Positions 36,081 through 47,009 of a stretch of 64,000 nucleotides of DNA are shown here, piece after piece. How positions within the stretch are numbered: the first letter of the stretch is position 1; the number at the start of each line of letters is the position of its first letter. A model generated the notes under the pieces. The model ran no database searches, was not told the DNA's origin, and was given only the letters and a program-made list of their open reading frames with translations. This DNA is from Epiperipatus broadwayi (taxonomy: Eukaryota > Onychophora > Udeonychophora > Euonychophora > Peripatidae). The stretch spans positions 925,819-989,818 of the forward strand of contig JAQFVV010000324.1 in assembly GCA_028023455.1 (NCBI GenBank), given 5' to 3'. Position numbers and translations under genes: made by a program.

Positions 36081-38022
36081 TGTGACAGGCACACATGCTA
36101 CTACATTATTTTAAATAAAATTAGACATTAAAAATAAAAGTTTGCAAATAAAAATTTGTTTTTAAAAAATTGAAAATTAAAAGTCATCTAAACTCGTATA
36201 TATATAAAATCACACAGATGGAAAATTATTAAAAAAAAACTATTAAAAAATAAAAAAAGTATTTTAAAACTAAATTTTAAACAAAAACTTAAAAGATTTA
36301 AAGATAAAAATATATCTTTAAGAATGTACAAAATTTAATTACTTACTATTGTGTAAAAAGCTAAAAAATGGAAATGATTATTTTTAATTAATCTTAAGTA
36401 AACTAGCCCTTGGGCATCTCAAAATTTATAATTAAAGGTCAGGTAGGAGAGAAAAACAAAAACAGAATAGCCAATAAAAAAATCTCTCAGGAAATGAACC
36501 ACAGTGAAAGGATTATCATCATCATGGCATCATATTCAGTTAATCCAGAGGTTTGATATAAAAAATAGTTTTGAGTTTTTCAGTATGTGTGCTATATGTG
36601 TTAAGTCTGGGAAAGTTGAAGGAGAAGGGATTGAAAAGACACACTCTCAATCCCTTCAGTTTTTCTAAAAGAAGAAATGAAATATTATTTTCCTATGTTG
36701 TTGACCCCAGGACATCAGGGTCCTGCAATAAAATCCTGCAAAGAACTATACCAGCTACAGTAAAGGATCTCTGGATGAATACCAATAGAATGGCCAACAG
36801 TATACCAGTCTCCCCAGGACATCATGGGAATTAACACTGGATCCAAATTTACAAGCAACTATTAAGAATGGACTTTTAAACTGTAAGAACTATATATATA
36901 TATATATAATTCATGAACATTAAATATAAATATTTCCAATATTTAAATAGAAATATAAATTCCTATCTGACCAAACTAAATAATTAACAATTATTTTTAT
37001 CATATGTAGTTTTAAAATCATGTTCATTAATTTATTTTTTTGTTCTTTTAAGTATTTATTATGATTCTTTTTTTGTGTTAAGCTAAACTTTTAATACATG
37101 TTAAATTTAAGTTGGGTGTGGACAGCTGCATAGATCGTAAAGTTATGTTAGTTTACAGGAGGGTAAATCTTAAGTTATTTGTTTCGCAGTTAGATTGGGT
37201 CAATAGATTGGATGTATTGGTGTAATTAGTAAATGTATCATGAAGATCCATTATGTGCAGGATCACATTATACACCCCCTTGGGCAGAATAAGTCCCATT
37301 TCTTACTGACCATCGGAAGCAGACAGTATTCCCTGTTTCTTGGATCACCCCATTAGCTTATGGAATGGGATAGTAATATGGAAAAAAGGACTGCAAACTT
37401 CCTATGGAATTTTCTTTTTTATTGTTCTTCTCACCAGACAGATGAAGTATTCCTGTACTGGACGAGAGACATTTCTTCTCGATAACCGTGCTGTTCAGAT
37501 GTATATTTCTGACAGTACAGTATTGTGCTGTCATATTCATGCTGCATTGAATATATAAATATATCAGATAGATTGGCATTAGTTTGACTGCAAACTTTTG
37601 GCCTGGAGTTAAATAAGGGATGTAGAATATTTTCTTTTTCGAATCCATCTATGTAGTCTATCCATACTCGACACTAAAAAAAATAAATTAATCCATCTGT
37701 GCAAACTTATAAAATAAAAAATTAAAAAGTAAATTAAATTCTAAAGTAAACATAATAAAATAATTCTGAATTTTATATATGTGCAAAATAAATGTTTCTG
37801 TGTATTGTTAATCCGGCAGTGGCTTATTTTTCTTTTTTATTATCTTTCTAGCTTTAAAATAAAGTATATATTATCTCTGCTGCTCTGCGAGCTAGTGACT
37901 GGGGCATTTCAGTCATATTTATTTAAATTCTGGATCTTACTGTATCTGCCTACTATATAAATTTTCCAGGTTAGAATGGCCTGGTGGTGCCCTTGTATGG
38001 CAGATATGGTAAGATCTCATTA
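36081..38022 (+). repeat. Solo LTR, diverged relative of the 50-kb element
   Basis: Starts TGTGACAGGCACACATG, aligning with the LTR starts at 50105 and 52557, and stays collinear through GTAAACTAGCCCTTGGGCAT, AATCCCTTCAG, AGACAGTATTCC and ACTCGACACT, ending near GGTGCCCTTGTATGGCAGAT. It lacks the ~340-bp segment present at 51257-51600, and its U5 end is shortened. Divergence from the 50-kb LTRs is high, so it is older. The open frames at 36571-36834, 37340-37558 and 37358-37648 lie inside the LTR and are not genes. Confidence 0.75.
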
Positions 38023-38031
38023 TTTACATTT

Positions 38032-38150
38032 ATATTTTCTTAAACATAAATTTGGATATAAATGTATTTTTAGATTAATCATTTATGTTTCCATATAGAT
38101 ATTTTCTTAAACATATAAATTTGAATATAAACTGATCTTTAATTTGATCG
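38032..38150. repeat. 67-bp imperfect tandem pair
   Basis: ATATTTTCTTAAACATAAAT at 38032 recurs as ATATTTTCTTAAACATATAA at 38099, followed in both by AAATTTGGATATAAA or AATTTGAATATAAA and a GATTAATC-like end. It sits directly after the solo LTR. Confidence 0.6.
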
Positions 38151-40149
38151 TAATAGATGCACATAGTTTCTAAATTATATATATTTAATTGAATTCTAAA
38201 CACTCACCATCCTTCAGTAATAGTAGTTATAAATTCTCAGAATTGTAATAATGAAATTCTAATTGACATGATGGTAGATATGGAAATTAAACTTAAGGCT
38301 GGGCAACTTCCAACTCAAATTGTCCCAGATGAACACTAAGAGTTGGGAGGTAAACAATTCTATCTTTAAATTTAATCCCTCCATCATTCAAAGTGATATA
38401 ATAAAATAAATAAAAAACAAATTAATTATTGCTGAATCAAATATTTAAGACAGTAAAACCTCGACATATAAAATTTTATAATAGTTAATAAGTTAAAACT
38501 GCATAAAGATAAATGATATATAATTAATTAGAGTTACATGGCTTTAAAGAATGGATTAAATACATATTACCAGCTAGCTTATGGATGTCTTCATGATTCT
38601 TTGTTAGCAGACTCATGAATAACTTCTTGAATGTAAAGACCAGTAAGGTTATAATGGATGCTGGCTGGATCTTGGTACTGGGATGGAACTTCTTTGATAT
38701 CTTCTTTGCCAGATAACCATGAAGAAGCTGATACCCATCTACTCACACATGATTGTAGGTACAGTATGCATTTTTCTTCAAAGACTTTTATGACTTCATT
38801 TACCTTATGTCATATTTTATATCTCTCCTTTTTTTTTAACAATGCCCCATTCCCATCTTATCTACTCTCATTTTCTGCCTGGAGCTGTATCTCATGGGTT
38901 TTCTTAATAGCTTTCAATCTATTTTCTCTAATTGCTGTTCCAACTTAAATTTGCTTCTGCTTTCGTGTCACTGCATAGGTTTCCTGATCTTTGTTTCTGT
39001 TTCTTGTTTTAAACCTTAAAATATGTGTAGACATTCCAATGTATAAAAATGTAACTCTTTTGGCTGATTATTATGCTAGATTAGGAAATAAGGCACTTAC
39101 ATGACTTTAGAAATGGTTTGCTTTCATTACCCAACCTATCTACCATTGTATGAAATACTTTACACTCCTATTACTTAATTGATCATGCTCTTTTCTTTAA
39201 TAAAATAATTTCTTCTTAAACTTAAAATGTGGTATGATTTACGTAGCTTTTAACTTTAAAGATTTCAGAATTGTATCAGTTTTCGATTTCAGTATAAACA
39301 TTTGTAATTTCAAATTGAACTTCTTTATATTATTATCCATTTCAGTAGAGTGTTGGTGGCTGATTGCTTCCCCGCCGACGCTTTGACACATTAAATGATA
39401 GCATAGCATTATTTTAGTTTAAAAAGATAAATAATGCAGATTTAATTTTATACTGTTTAGCATAGCTCTCACCCAAGAGAAATGGAATAATACGAAGGCA
39501 TAAGACCCAAGTCATTATGATCTACACAAATAAAAAAAAACATTTTATTATTTGCTAAATGCAACTATATTTATAAAGCAATTTTCTCATGTTATTTATT
39601 TGAATGAAATAATTGACTTTGTATCTAATTAGTCTAACGTATTTTGATTTGGAATACTGTAATTAATACTTTTAAATATTTTAATATAAATAAAAATTAA
39701 TATTTTTATTTATAATAAGTACAATGACATTATGAGTCATATATTATTTATATTCTCACTTTTGAGAACAATCAGATATTATAGAGTTTTTACGCCTATT
39801 ATTTTATATCATTAAACCTTTTTTGCTCTGCATTGTTTAGTGCTGTGATAGTGTGGCAGACTCTAGAGTTTGCGATTTTTGGATCGTGCCCATTTCTATC
39901 ACTTATGGCGTTCAAACTTCTAATGGACTCCCAAGCAATGAACCATTCGATTATTATTATTAAACTTCCCCATTTTACATTTAATAAAAAAAAAAATTAA
40001 TGGAATTGATTTTAATTTAATGAAAACATTCAAAATCATTTAAATACTTGTTTATCATTTTGTTAATTATAAATAGGTATCTTAAATTAAAAATATTAAG
40101 TAGATAACGAAAGTAAAGGTTTTTTTTTTTTAAATATACTTATACACAT
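38151..40149. other. AT-rich non-coding DNA
   Basis: Apart from the short coding trace at 38640-38790 I see no gene. Small GC-richer patches occur at 39350-39395 (CTTCCCCGCCGACGC) and 39845-39950. Neither is assigned. Confidence 0.4.
38640..38790 (+). pseudogene. Short relic containing an NHEEADTxLL-type motif
   Basis: The frame starting at 38658 reads an isolated DNHEEADTHLLTHD string (residues ~19-32). From memory, an (N/S)(H/Q)EEADTR(L/M)(L/I)xH motif recurs in uncharacterised, apparently repeat-borne proteins of many invertebrates. Downstream the frame turns Phe/Ser-rich without similarity. Inferred: a fragment of such a dispersed ORF. It may be coincidental, and no function is proposed. 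Confidence 0.3.
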
Positions 40150-43100
40150 TAATGTTTCAACATATACGTCATCATCATCATTGACTATTATCAATCCACT
40201 GCATGATGAAGGTCTCTCCAAGTTCAATCCATCTCCGATCTCTAGTCTCTCTCTTCTCCACATCATTCCCGTACAGTTTCTTATTTCATCCACCATCTCA
40301 TATGTCATCTTTATCTGGGTTTTTTAAATCTCTTGGAATCCAATTTAAGATTTCATTTGTCCATCTATTATCATCTCTTCTAGCAATATGTCTAGCCAAC
40401 TCCACCCTAGTCTATTAACTCTTCCTACAATGTCAGTAACACCTGTTTGTTCTGTTAGCCATGTATTGTATTTTCAATTGTATCTTGGTACTCCTAACAT
40501 GCATCACTCCATACTTATTTGAATGGTCTGAAGTCTCTGTATTGCTCTTCTATTAAGTGTCCAAATCTCAGATCCATAAATAAGAACTGGTAAACCACAC
40601 TTATTAAAAACCTTCCTTTTCAAACAAGTAGGTATATTTCCTTTTAATACTAAGTTATTTCTACCAAAAACATTCCAATCAAGTTTAATTCTATTAATTT
40701 CATTCATTGTGTTTCCATCTGTAGTAATAGTCTGACCATTGTATTTGTAATTGTTGACTTCTACTAACTCATCATAATCAACCTTTATTTTCATATTTTG
40801 AGAAAATCCATTGAACATTACTTTAGTCTTTTTTAACATTTACCTTTAGTTCTACTTTCTTAGTTACATCTGATAACTCTTACAACATTTCTTGAAGCTC
40901 TGGAAAGTATTATTTGCAAAAACAATTACATTATTTGCCAAATCTAAATGATATAAATAATCTCCATTTACTTTATTCCTTTAGCTTCCCATTTTAATCC
41001 ACAAAATACTTATTGTAGCACTACTATTTGGAGATAAGGAGTCACACTGTCTTACACCCATCACAATGTTGACTTTTCTAGTATCATTATGTAATCTAAT
41101 TGTTGCTGTTGCATTTTTATAAATATTTTTCAGAATATGACAATATCCTGGATCTACACCTTGATGATCCAATGCTTTAATCACTGAAGAAATGCTTATA
41201 GAATCAAATGCATTTTCATAATCTACAAATCCAAAGCAAAATGGCAACTCGTATTTATTGGTCTTTTTTATAACTTCTCTCAATACTTGGATGTGATTTA
41301 CTATACTAAAATCACTTTTAAATCCAGCTTGTACTTTTGGTTGGTTGAAATCCAATGTTCTCTGTAGATGAGTTGTAATTATCTTGGTAAATATTTTGCA
41401 TAAAAGTGATAAAAGACTGATAGGTCTGTAGTTTCTAATATCTTCTTTATCACCTTTTTAAATTATTAATATTAATATTGCATTCTTCCAATTATCTGGT
41501 ATATCTTTATCATTTAGACAATTGCTATATAACTTTGCAAAATTTATTCTATTTCTTCACCTGCTTCTTTTAACATATTGATTATAATTCCATCATTGCC
41601 TAGAACTTTTCTCTAATTCATAAATTTAATTGCATGTCTCACTTCTTCATTTAAAATCCTGGGCAATTCAGAAGATAATAATAATAATAGATGTAGGAGG
41701 ACTTGTTCTTTATTACTATATAATTCTTGATATAACTCTTCTACCCATTCCATTATGTTATCTCTTTTTTTAATAATAGTTTCTTATTTTCTTATTGCAG
41801 ATATTTCCTACCAATATAAAAATGTTATTTTACACTCTTGAGACTTTTTTTTTTCTATAGCTTTTTTTACTAGTTCACAATTATATTTTCTTATATCACT
41901 ATCAACTCTTTTTTGCACTATTTCACAAAATTCAAGCTATTCAATCCTTCTTATCATTTTTATATATCTTCATATCCTTTCTCTTCTTTACAAATTCTCT
42001 ATAGTCTCAGTAGAAATTTTATTGATCAATTGCTGCTTTTTTATACCAGCTAGGTTTGTTGCAGTTTTTAAAAGTGTATCTGTTATTTTACTATTAATTT
42101 TATTCAAATCTGAGTCATGTTCAAAATCTAACTACCTCTTGAAACAGATAATTTAAATTTATTAGAATGTTTCTAAAGATTAGGAATATCAACTGTAAAT
42201 ATTATTTTTTAAATTTTTGTCACTCTAGTTTTGCATTAACATGTGTCTTATATCTTATTAATCGTGATCACTTTCTGTGTATTAAATCTTGAAATATGAA
42301 TTTTGTTTTTAGTCAAAATATAATCTAATTCTGCTGTACTTGTTTGGATGTTTTCATGTCCATTTCTTTTTAATATTTTTCTCAAAAAAAAAAAAAAATT
42401 CATAATATAGTTTTTTTTTTTCTGCAAACTCCAAAAGGCATAACCAAATTTACCTACAGAACTTTCATATTTCATTTGTTTTCCAATTCTAGCATTAAAA
42501 TCTCCCATAACAATTTTAAAATGTTGTTTAACCTGATCAAAAGCATTTTATACATCCATATAAAAATCTTCTATTACTTCATAACTATGAGAACTTGTTG
42601 GGCATAAGTCTGAATTATCACCATTTCATCTTGCCACTCTGTCCAATACATCATCAATATCCATAATGTTGTTCTTCCATTTTTTTACTTATAATGAATC
42701 TTACTCCCTTTGTTCTTCAAATATTTGTGCCTTTGTAGTAAAATACATGTTTAGTTTTTAATCACTTATCTGTTCACCTTTTCTTCTAACTCCACAAAGT
42801 CCAAGAATGTCCCACCTAATATGAAGCAGTTCTTCCAGCCCTTGCAATTTTCCTCACTTGAAAATGATCTGTAGTTGTAAGTGCCTAAATAAAAAGTCAT
42901 CATCAATAGCAGCCTGGGTTTACATTCAGGAGATTCTTAGCACCCTCCATCTTCAGCCACCAACTTCCGTCCTGGCTGGTGACTTTACAGCCTCCTGGGA
43001 ATAAGGACCATAATTTATTTTTGTCTGTCATGATTGTATATATCTATTAGAAAAAAATTTCATTCACACATATATTCATTCTGCTGGGCAACTGAGAAGA

Positions 43101-43210
43101 AAGACCATCTTGATCTTAAAATCAGAGATAACAAACCAATAAACTCATCACACTGGCTAATGTGTGTTAGTGAGTAGCCACCCATGTTCATATACTATAC
43201 AATAATTACT
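40150..43210 (-). pseudogene. RTE-clade LINE, near full length, catalytically dead (copy 4)
   Basis: The best RTE copy, ~3.05 kb (family about 3.2 kb). Minus strand in order: 5' region (43210-42850); endonuclease with GDFNARIG (near 42505) and a KFGYAFW string; RT fingers, then MDFNQPKVQAGFKSDFS (41355), motif A FVDYENAFDSI, and motif B GVRQCDSLSP (Cys replacing Gly of GVRQGDSLSP). Motif C reads LANNVIVFA instead of FADDIVLFA: both catalytic Asp codons are AAT (complement of 40930-40935). Thumb/tail: KTKVMFNGF, the TITTDGN block, IPTCLKRKVFNKC and the GSEIWTLNRR block. The final frame 40308-40096 ends in a run of Asp codons, i.e. a (TGA)n-like 3' tail typical of RTE. Several frameshifts separate the blocks. 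Confidence 0.85.
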
Positions 43211-44196
43211 TAGTAGTAACAGATGCAATATAATACATGAAATACATTGTTAATTTATTTAATATGCATAGTTATATAAGTAAATGAATAATTAGGTATA
43301 ACAATTCATTGACCATCAACTATAATACAATATGTGCTTTATTTTGCAAAACCAGAGAATTCTGGATTTCATTAGATATTTGGAGCATACAATATTTCAA
43401 CCAAGAGTAAGACCATATTTTGATTTATACTAACTAAATTACATAGCAAGATATTATGAAACTGCATTTTATTTGTTTTAAAAATCTTATTATATGCTTC
43501 AAATTATTAAAATATGTATATTTAATAATATAAGGAGATATAAATATCTAATAAACATTCCTAATAAGCATTCCTGCACCATTTAATTATAAATCTATTT
43601 GTGCAGCTTTTGTCTAAATCTAAAAGCAAAAAGTAAGATAATGAATATTAATACAAAGTTACTGGAAAAAATTTTAAGAAAATAATTAAACTATTCTACA
43701 TTTGAAAATTTTATTTCATTTATATGCCTGTAAATAATCTGTGTTTTACGGCTTTGTATTGCCTATCTTGCTATCCTTTAATTTTTCTTCAATTCTCACC
43801 AGCCATTGTTTGTAAAATTAAAAAAATGTTATGATAGTGGTGATCTCTGCTATTTTTTATGTTTTTTGAATGATCTTGAATTACTTTTAATATGAAGTAC
43901 AACTGCTTTTTAACTTAGTTACATGAATGTCATATATTAAAACATCTAGTAAAGACTCTATGAGTTTTATAAATATTTTAAAAATAAATTTTACTTTCAC
44001 ATTATAACAAGTATGAAGTGATTAATCATGTCCTAGAAACAACTTAGAGAAAATTTGCTATTAAAAATAGTGCATGCTAAATTTCAGGCTGCAAAATAAA
44101 AGTTTTTTGGGGGAGTTGTGCAGATCACATGGATCTATTGTTTAATAGTATAATTCCATGCAAAAATAATGCAAATATATATATAAGTTTGTATTG
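43211..44196. other. AT-rich non-coding DNA
   Basis: Nothing recognisable. Confidence 0.5.
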
Positions 44197-44365
44197 TTCT
44201 ATTAAAAATATAGATTTGAACATAGACTTTCAAGTACTCTTTAACTATCCATACTATCTCAGTGATACACATGACCACACACATGTAGAAAAGATAAATA
44301 ATCACCAATATACATATTTTATGCTGAACCAGCACTCATCAGTTGGTCCAGATCATATATATATA
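44197..44365. mobile_element. Fold-back element, family B, half copy
   Basis: Only the left half is present: GATTTGAACATAGACTTTCA, CTATCCATACTATCTCAGTG, GACCACACACATGTAGAAAA and CAGCACTCATCAGTTGGTCC. It then ends in a (TA)n tract at 44347-44360. The overlapping open frames on both strands are artefacts of this repeat. Confidence 0.65.
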
Positions 44366-45970
44366 TATTTTATATTGTACCAATATTGAAATTGGCACAT
44401 ACTAATTTATCTAAAAAATTTATTAAAATAATTTTTCGTAAAAGAAAAACGTATTTAAATGATGAAGAGTTTATTACAGTTTATTTTTGTAAAAGAGTTT
44501 GAAATAAAAGTTAGAAAATAATTGATTAAAAGGAGGGAGGGGGAGTTTTGGTTAGAAAAGATAAAACTAAGAGTTCATAAAAGTTAAAGAGTGTTATTAT
44601 TATAAATTAAAAGTTAAAATATAAATCTCTTTTCATTCCAGTTTATTAGAATAAATGCGTATATATGTGCGATGGTAAATAAAAATAAATGTAAGCTTGT
44701 TAATAAGATATATAATAAATGCATGTTAAAATCATATTGAAAAACACACGAAAATAAATATTGAAATGAAATGTATTTAAAAACACAGCGGTGGGCTACT
44801 AATTAAAGATATAAAAACAACATGTTTTATCATGGCTACTACTAATTAAACAATCTTCAAAAACACGTTGTCAAAGGATTAGTTATTAAAGGAATTTTGA
44901 CAACATTTATTGCCAGTGGACATTAAAACAAAAACAATTCGCATACATAAATAGCTAGATTTTTATCGGATGTCCAGATTTCAGCCTAGTTTTCAGTTTG
45001 TCTAGTGTCAGTCTTGTTTCACCAGAGATAAGAGTGCAATTCATATGTATCCAGAAACAGAAATGCAGTGCTGAGGAGCTTTCGGAATATACGCTCTTAT
45101 TTCAGCCCTTAGTCCAACAAGATCAGCAAAACCTGCCCATGAAATAATGTCTAAATAACAGCTCCGAAATCCTCCGTCAATGTTCAACTGTCTCCAAGAA
45201 TAAAACCAACGTTTAGCATCAAATCTCTTCAAGAAACATCAAATCTAACCGGTTAGATATCCTTTATTAGATATACTCCGTCAGAAGCAGCCAACAACAA
45301 GCAATATCCACGTTCCAAAAATCCTAGGTAAAACATTTTATTGTTCTCTTTTATATATAGTAGCCATCACTGTAATTTGTAAATCCTACAGAGACAAGTA
45401 ATTTGAACTCTTATAAGCATGCATAAAATGAACTATTGATGTGCATGTTTATGAATGTGAGATAATTTATTGATGTCAAATATTATTTATGCTTTTCATA
45501 AGATATATATTATAATGTGTTAATTTAAAATGTGCGTGTGTTATATTAGTTAAAAAAAATTATAAAGATGTTTAAATTTAGTAAATTAATGTTAGTTAAT
45601 AAATTGTCTTAAAACTTAAACTCTATTTGTCGGTCAATTCTTTTTATCAATTTATTTTTATAAATTCCTTTTACAATTCTTTTTATCAATTCTTTTAACC
45701 ACTAATTATGTATAATCTATTAGTGATTACAAAAATCTGAGCTAGTCATTGATATTAGGCGTTGAGTTAGTGGTCATTGCTCAAAGCGCGTTATTTATTC
45801 ATTCTTGGATAATTCGCCCGTGTTTATACACAAACAAAAAAAAACTGCATTGAACATGGTGTTGAACTCAACAGCTGAGAAGGAGCTATGTCCTGGAAAT
45901 GTAATGCTAGTTATATATTAAGAGGCCGGTGTTTCGATGACACATATTCGAACCCGGTACAATATATATA
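44366..45970. other. Non-coding DNA with a GC-richer patch
   Basis: AT-rich except for 44950-45340 (see candidate exon) and 45740-45830, where CpG-containing strings (AAAGCGCG, TTCGCCCG) appear. At 45927-45957 CCGGTGTTTCGA pairs with TTCGAACCCGG to form a small hairpin at the family B boundary. Confidence 0.4.
45041..45232 (-). CDS. Candidate short exon or relic, unknown
   Basis: A 63-codon minus-strand frame bounded upstream by an in-frame TGA, with no ATG start (first sense codon TTG). Composition is unusually protein-like for this window: several Trp, Arg, Cys, Gly and Pro and balanced codons. The surrounding 44950-45340 is GC-richer. A polyadenylation-like AATAAA (complement near 44910) lies about 130 bp after the stop. 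I recognise no domain and found no confident splice acceptor or partner exon. Alternatives are a terminal exon of a host gene or a fragment of an unrecognised element. Confidence 0.2.
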   Translation of the reverse strand: MKRFDAKRWFYSWRQLNIDGGFRSCYLDIISWAGFADLVGLRAEIRAYIPKAPQHCISVSGYI

Positions 45971-45974
45971 TAAT

Positions 45975-46366
45975 CAGTGCTCAGTTTATATTAAGGATAG
46001 AAAATCTTCATACATTAATGGACAGGCTTCAATCTACTTCAACCTCCAACTCTTCAGCCATCCATACCATTAAAAATCTGATGATGGAATGCCCAAAGTC
46101 CATGCTGATGCCAATATTATTGTTATGCCCATGTTGACCTCAAGTCACTCTTATCCCTCATGAATAGGACCTTATATATTTAAATACATTGAAGAGTGAT
46201 GGGCATGGTGTAGGCTTAAGGTGTATATTTGAAATATAGGGATTCTTCATATACCTGGAGCTTAATTGTAAATATAGGGGATTTAAACACAGACTTTCAA
46301 GCACACTTCAAATATCCACACTATCTCATACCACACACATGTAGAGATAAATAATCACCAATATAC

Positions 46367-46402
<36 letters not shown>

Positions 46403-46640
46403 ATAAGGGCTCAGTTTATATTAAGATAGCAAATCTTCATACTTTAATGGACAGGCTTCAATCTACTCCAACTCTTCAGCCATCCATACTATACATGTGT
46501 ATGCTCATGTGGATCAGTGGTATGAGATAGTGTGGGTAGTTGAAGGGTGCATGAAAGTCTGTGTTCAAATCCCCTATTTTGCAATTAAGCTCCAGGTACA
46601 TGAAGAATACCTGTATTTCAAATATTATTGTTCTATTAGA
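45975..46640. mobile_element. Fold-back element, family B, composite copy
   Basis: 45975-46200 holds the family core (GATGCCAATATTATTGTTAT as at 10.7 kb) preceded by GTGCTCAGTTTATATTAAGG; the outer left end is missing. From 46227 a complete fold-back follows: the left arm ATTCTTCATATACCTGGAGC, GGGGATTTAAACACAGAC is the inverse of the right arm at 46505-46635. Between the arms lie the (CA)n(TA)n microsatellite and a second GCTCAGTTTATATTAAG. So one copy is inserted into, or recombined with, another. Confidence 0.65.
46366..46402. repeat. (CA)n(TA)n microsatellite
   Basis: About ten CA units followed by about eight TA units, inside the family B composite. Confidence 0.9.
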
Positions 46641-46876
46641 AATTTTTACTAAAATGGAAAGATTAGCTGGCATTCAACTATAATGATGTATATAATAATC
46701 TTTAAAGTGTCAGTTTTCTCACTTCAAGCCAGAAACTTGATTTTAACAATCTCACACATTTATGTTTCTAATTTTTTAAATATCAAAATAGCCTGTAGAA
46801 AAAATTGCCACCTTTTTTTTTTTTTTTTTAAGTTTTGACTATTTTCAAATTTGCATTTTTTAAAAAAATTGATTAT

Positions 46877-47009
46877 AATTAAAGCCTGTCTTGCGTTGTT
46901 AGCCGAGAGGTATCGCAGCCGCCATGCAAGCAAATAGTTGGTTGCAGACGGTTGTGGGTTCGCGTCCCGGCCGATGCTATGATATATGAAAAAAAAAAAA
47001 TTAAAGCCT
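46877..47009 (+). mobile_element. Complete tRNA-derived SINE with 11-bp TSD
   Basis: Seen: AATTAAAGCCT at 46877-46887 recurs exactly at 46999-47009. Between them, 46888-46998 (111 bp) contains a pol III A box TAGCCGAGAGGT (46900-46911), a B box GGTTCGCGTCC (46957-46967), then GGCCGATGCTATGATATATG and an A-run. The 5' and 3' ends do not pair as a tRNA acceptor stem, so this is a SINE rather than a tRNA gene. Known: A and B boxes, an A-tail and a >10-bp TSD are the hallmarks of LINE-mobilised SINEs. It is very short, consisting of little more than the tRNA-like head. A second copy is at 57024-57143. Confidence 0.85.

Noticed and set aside
36571-37648. Several open frames of 70-100 codons.
   Set aside because: They fall inside the solo LTR, overlap on both strands and are not kept open in the two LTRs at 50-55 kb.
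46888-46998. Functional tRNA gene.
   Set aside because: The A and B boxes are good, but no acceptor stem pairs. It has an A-tail and an 11-bp TSD, so it is a SINE.
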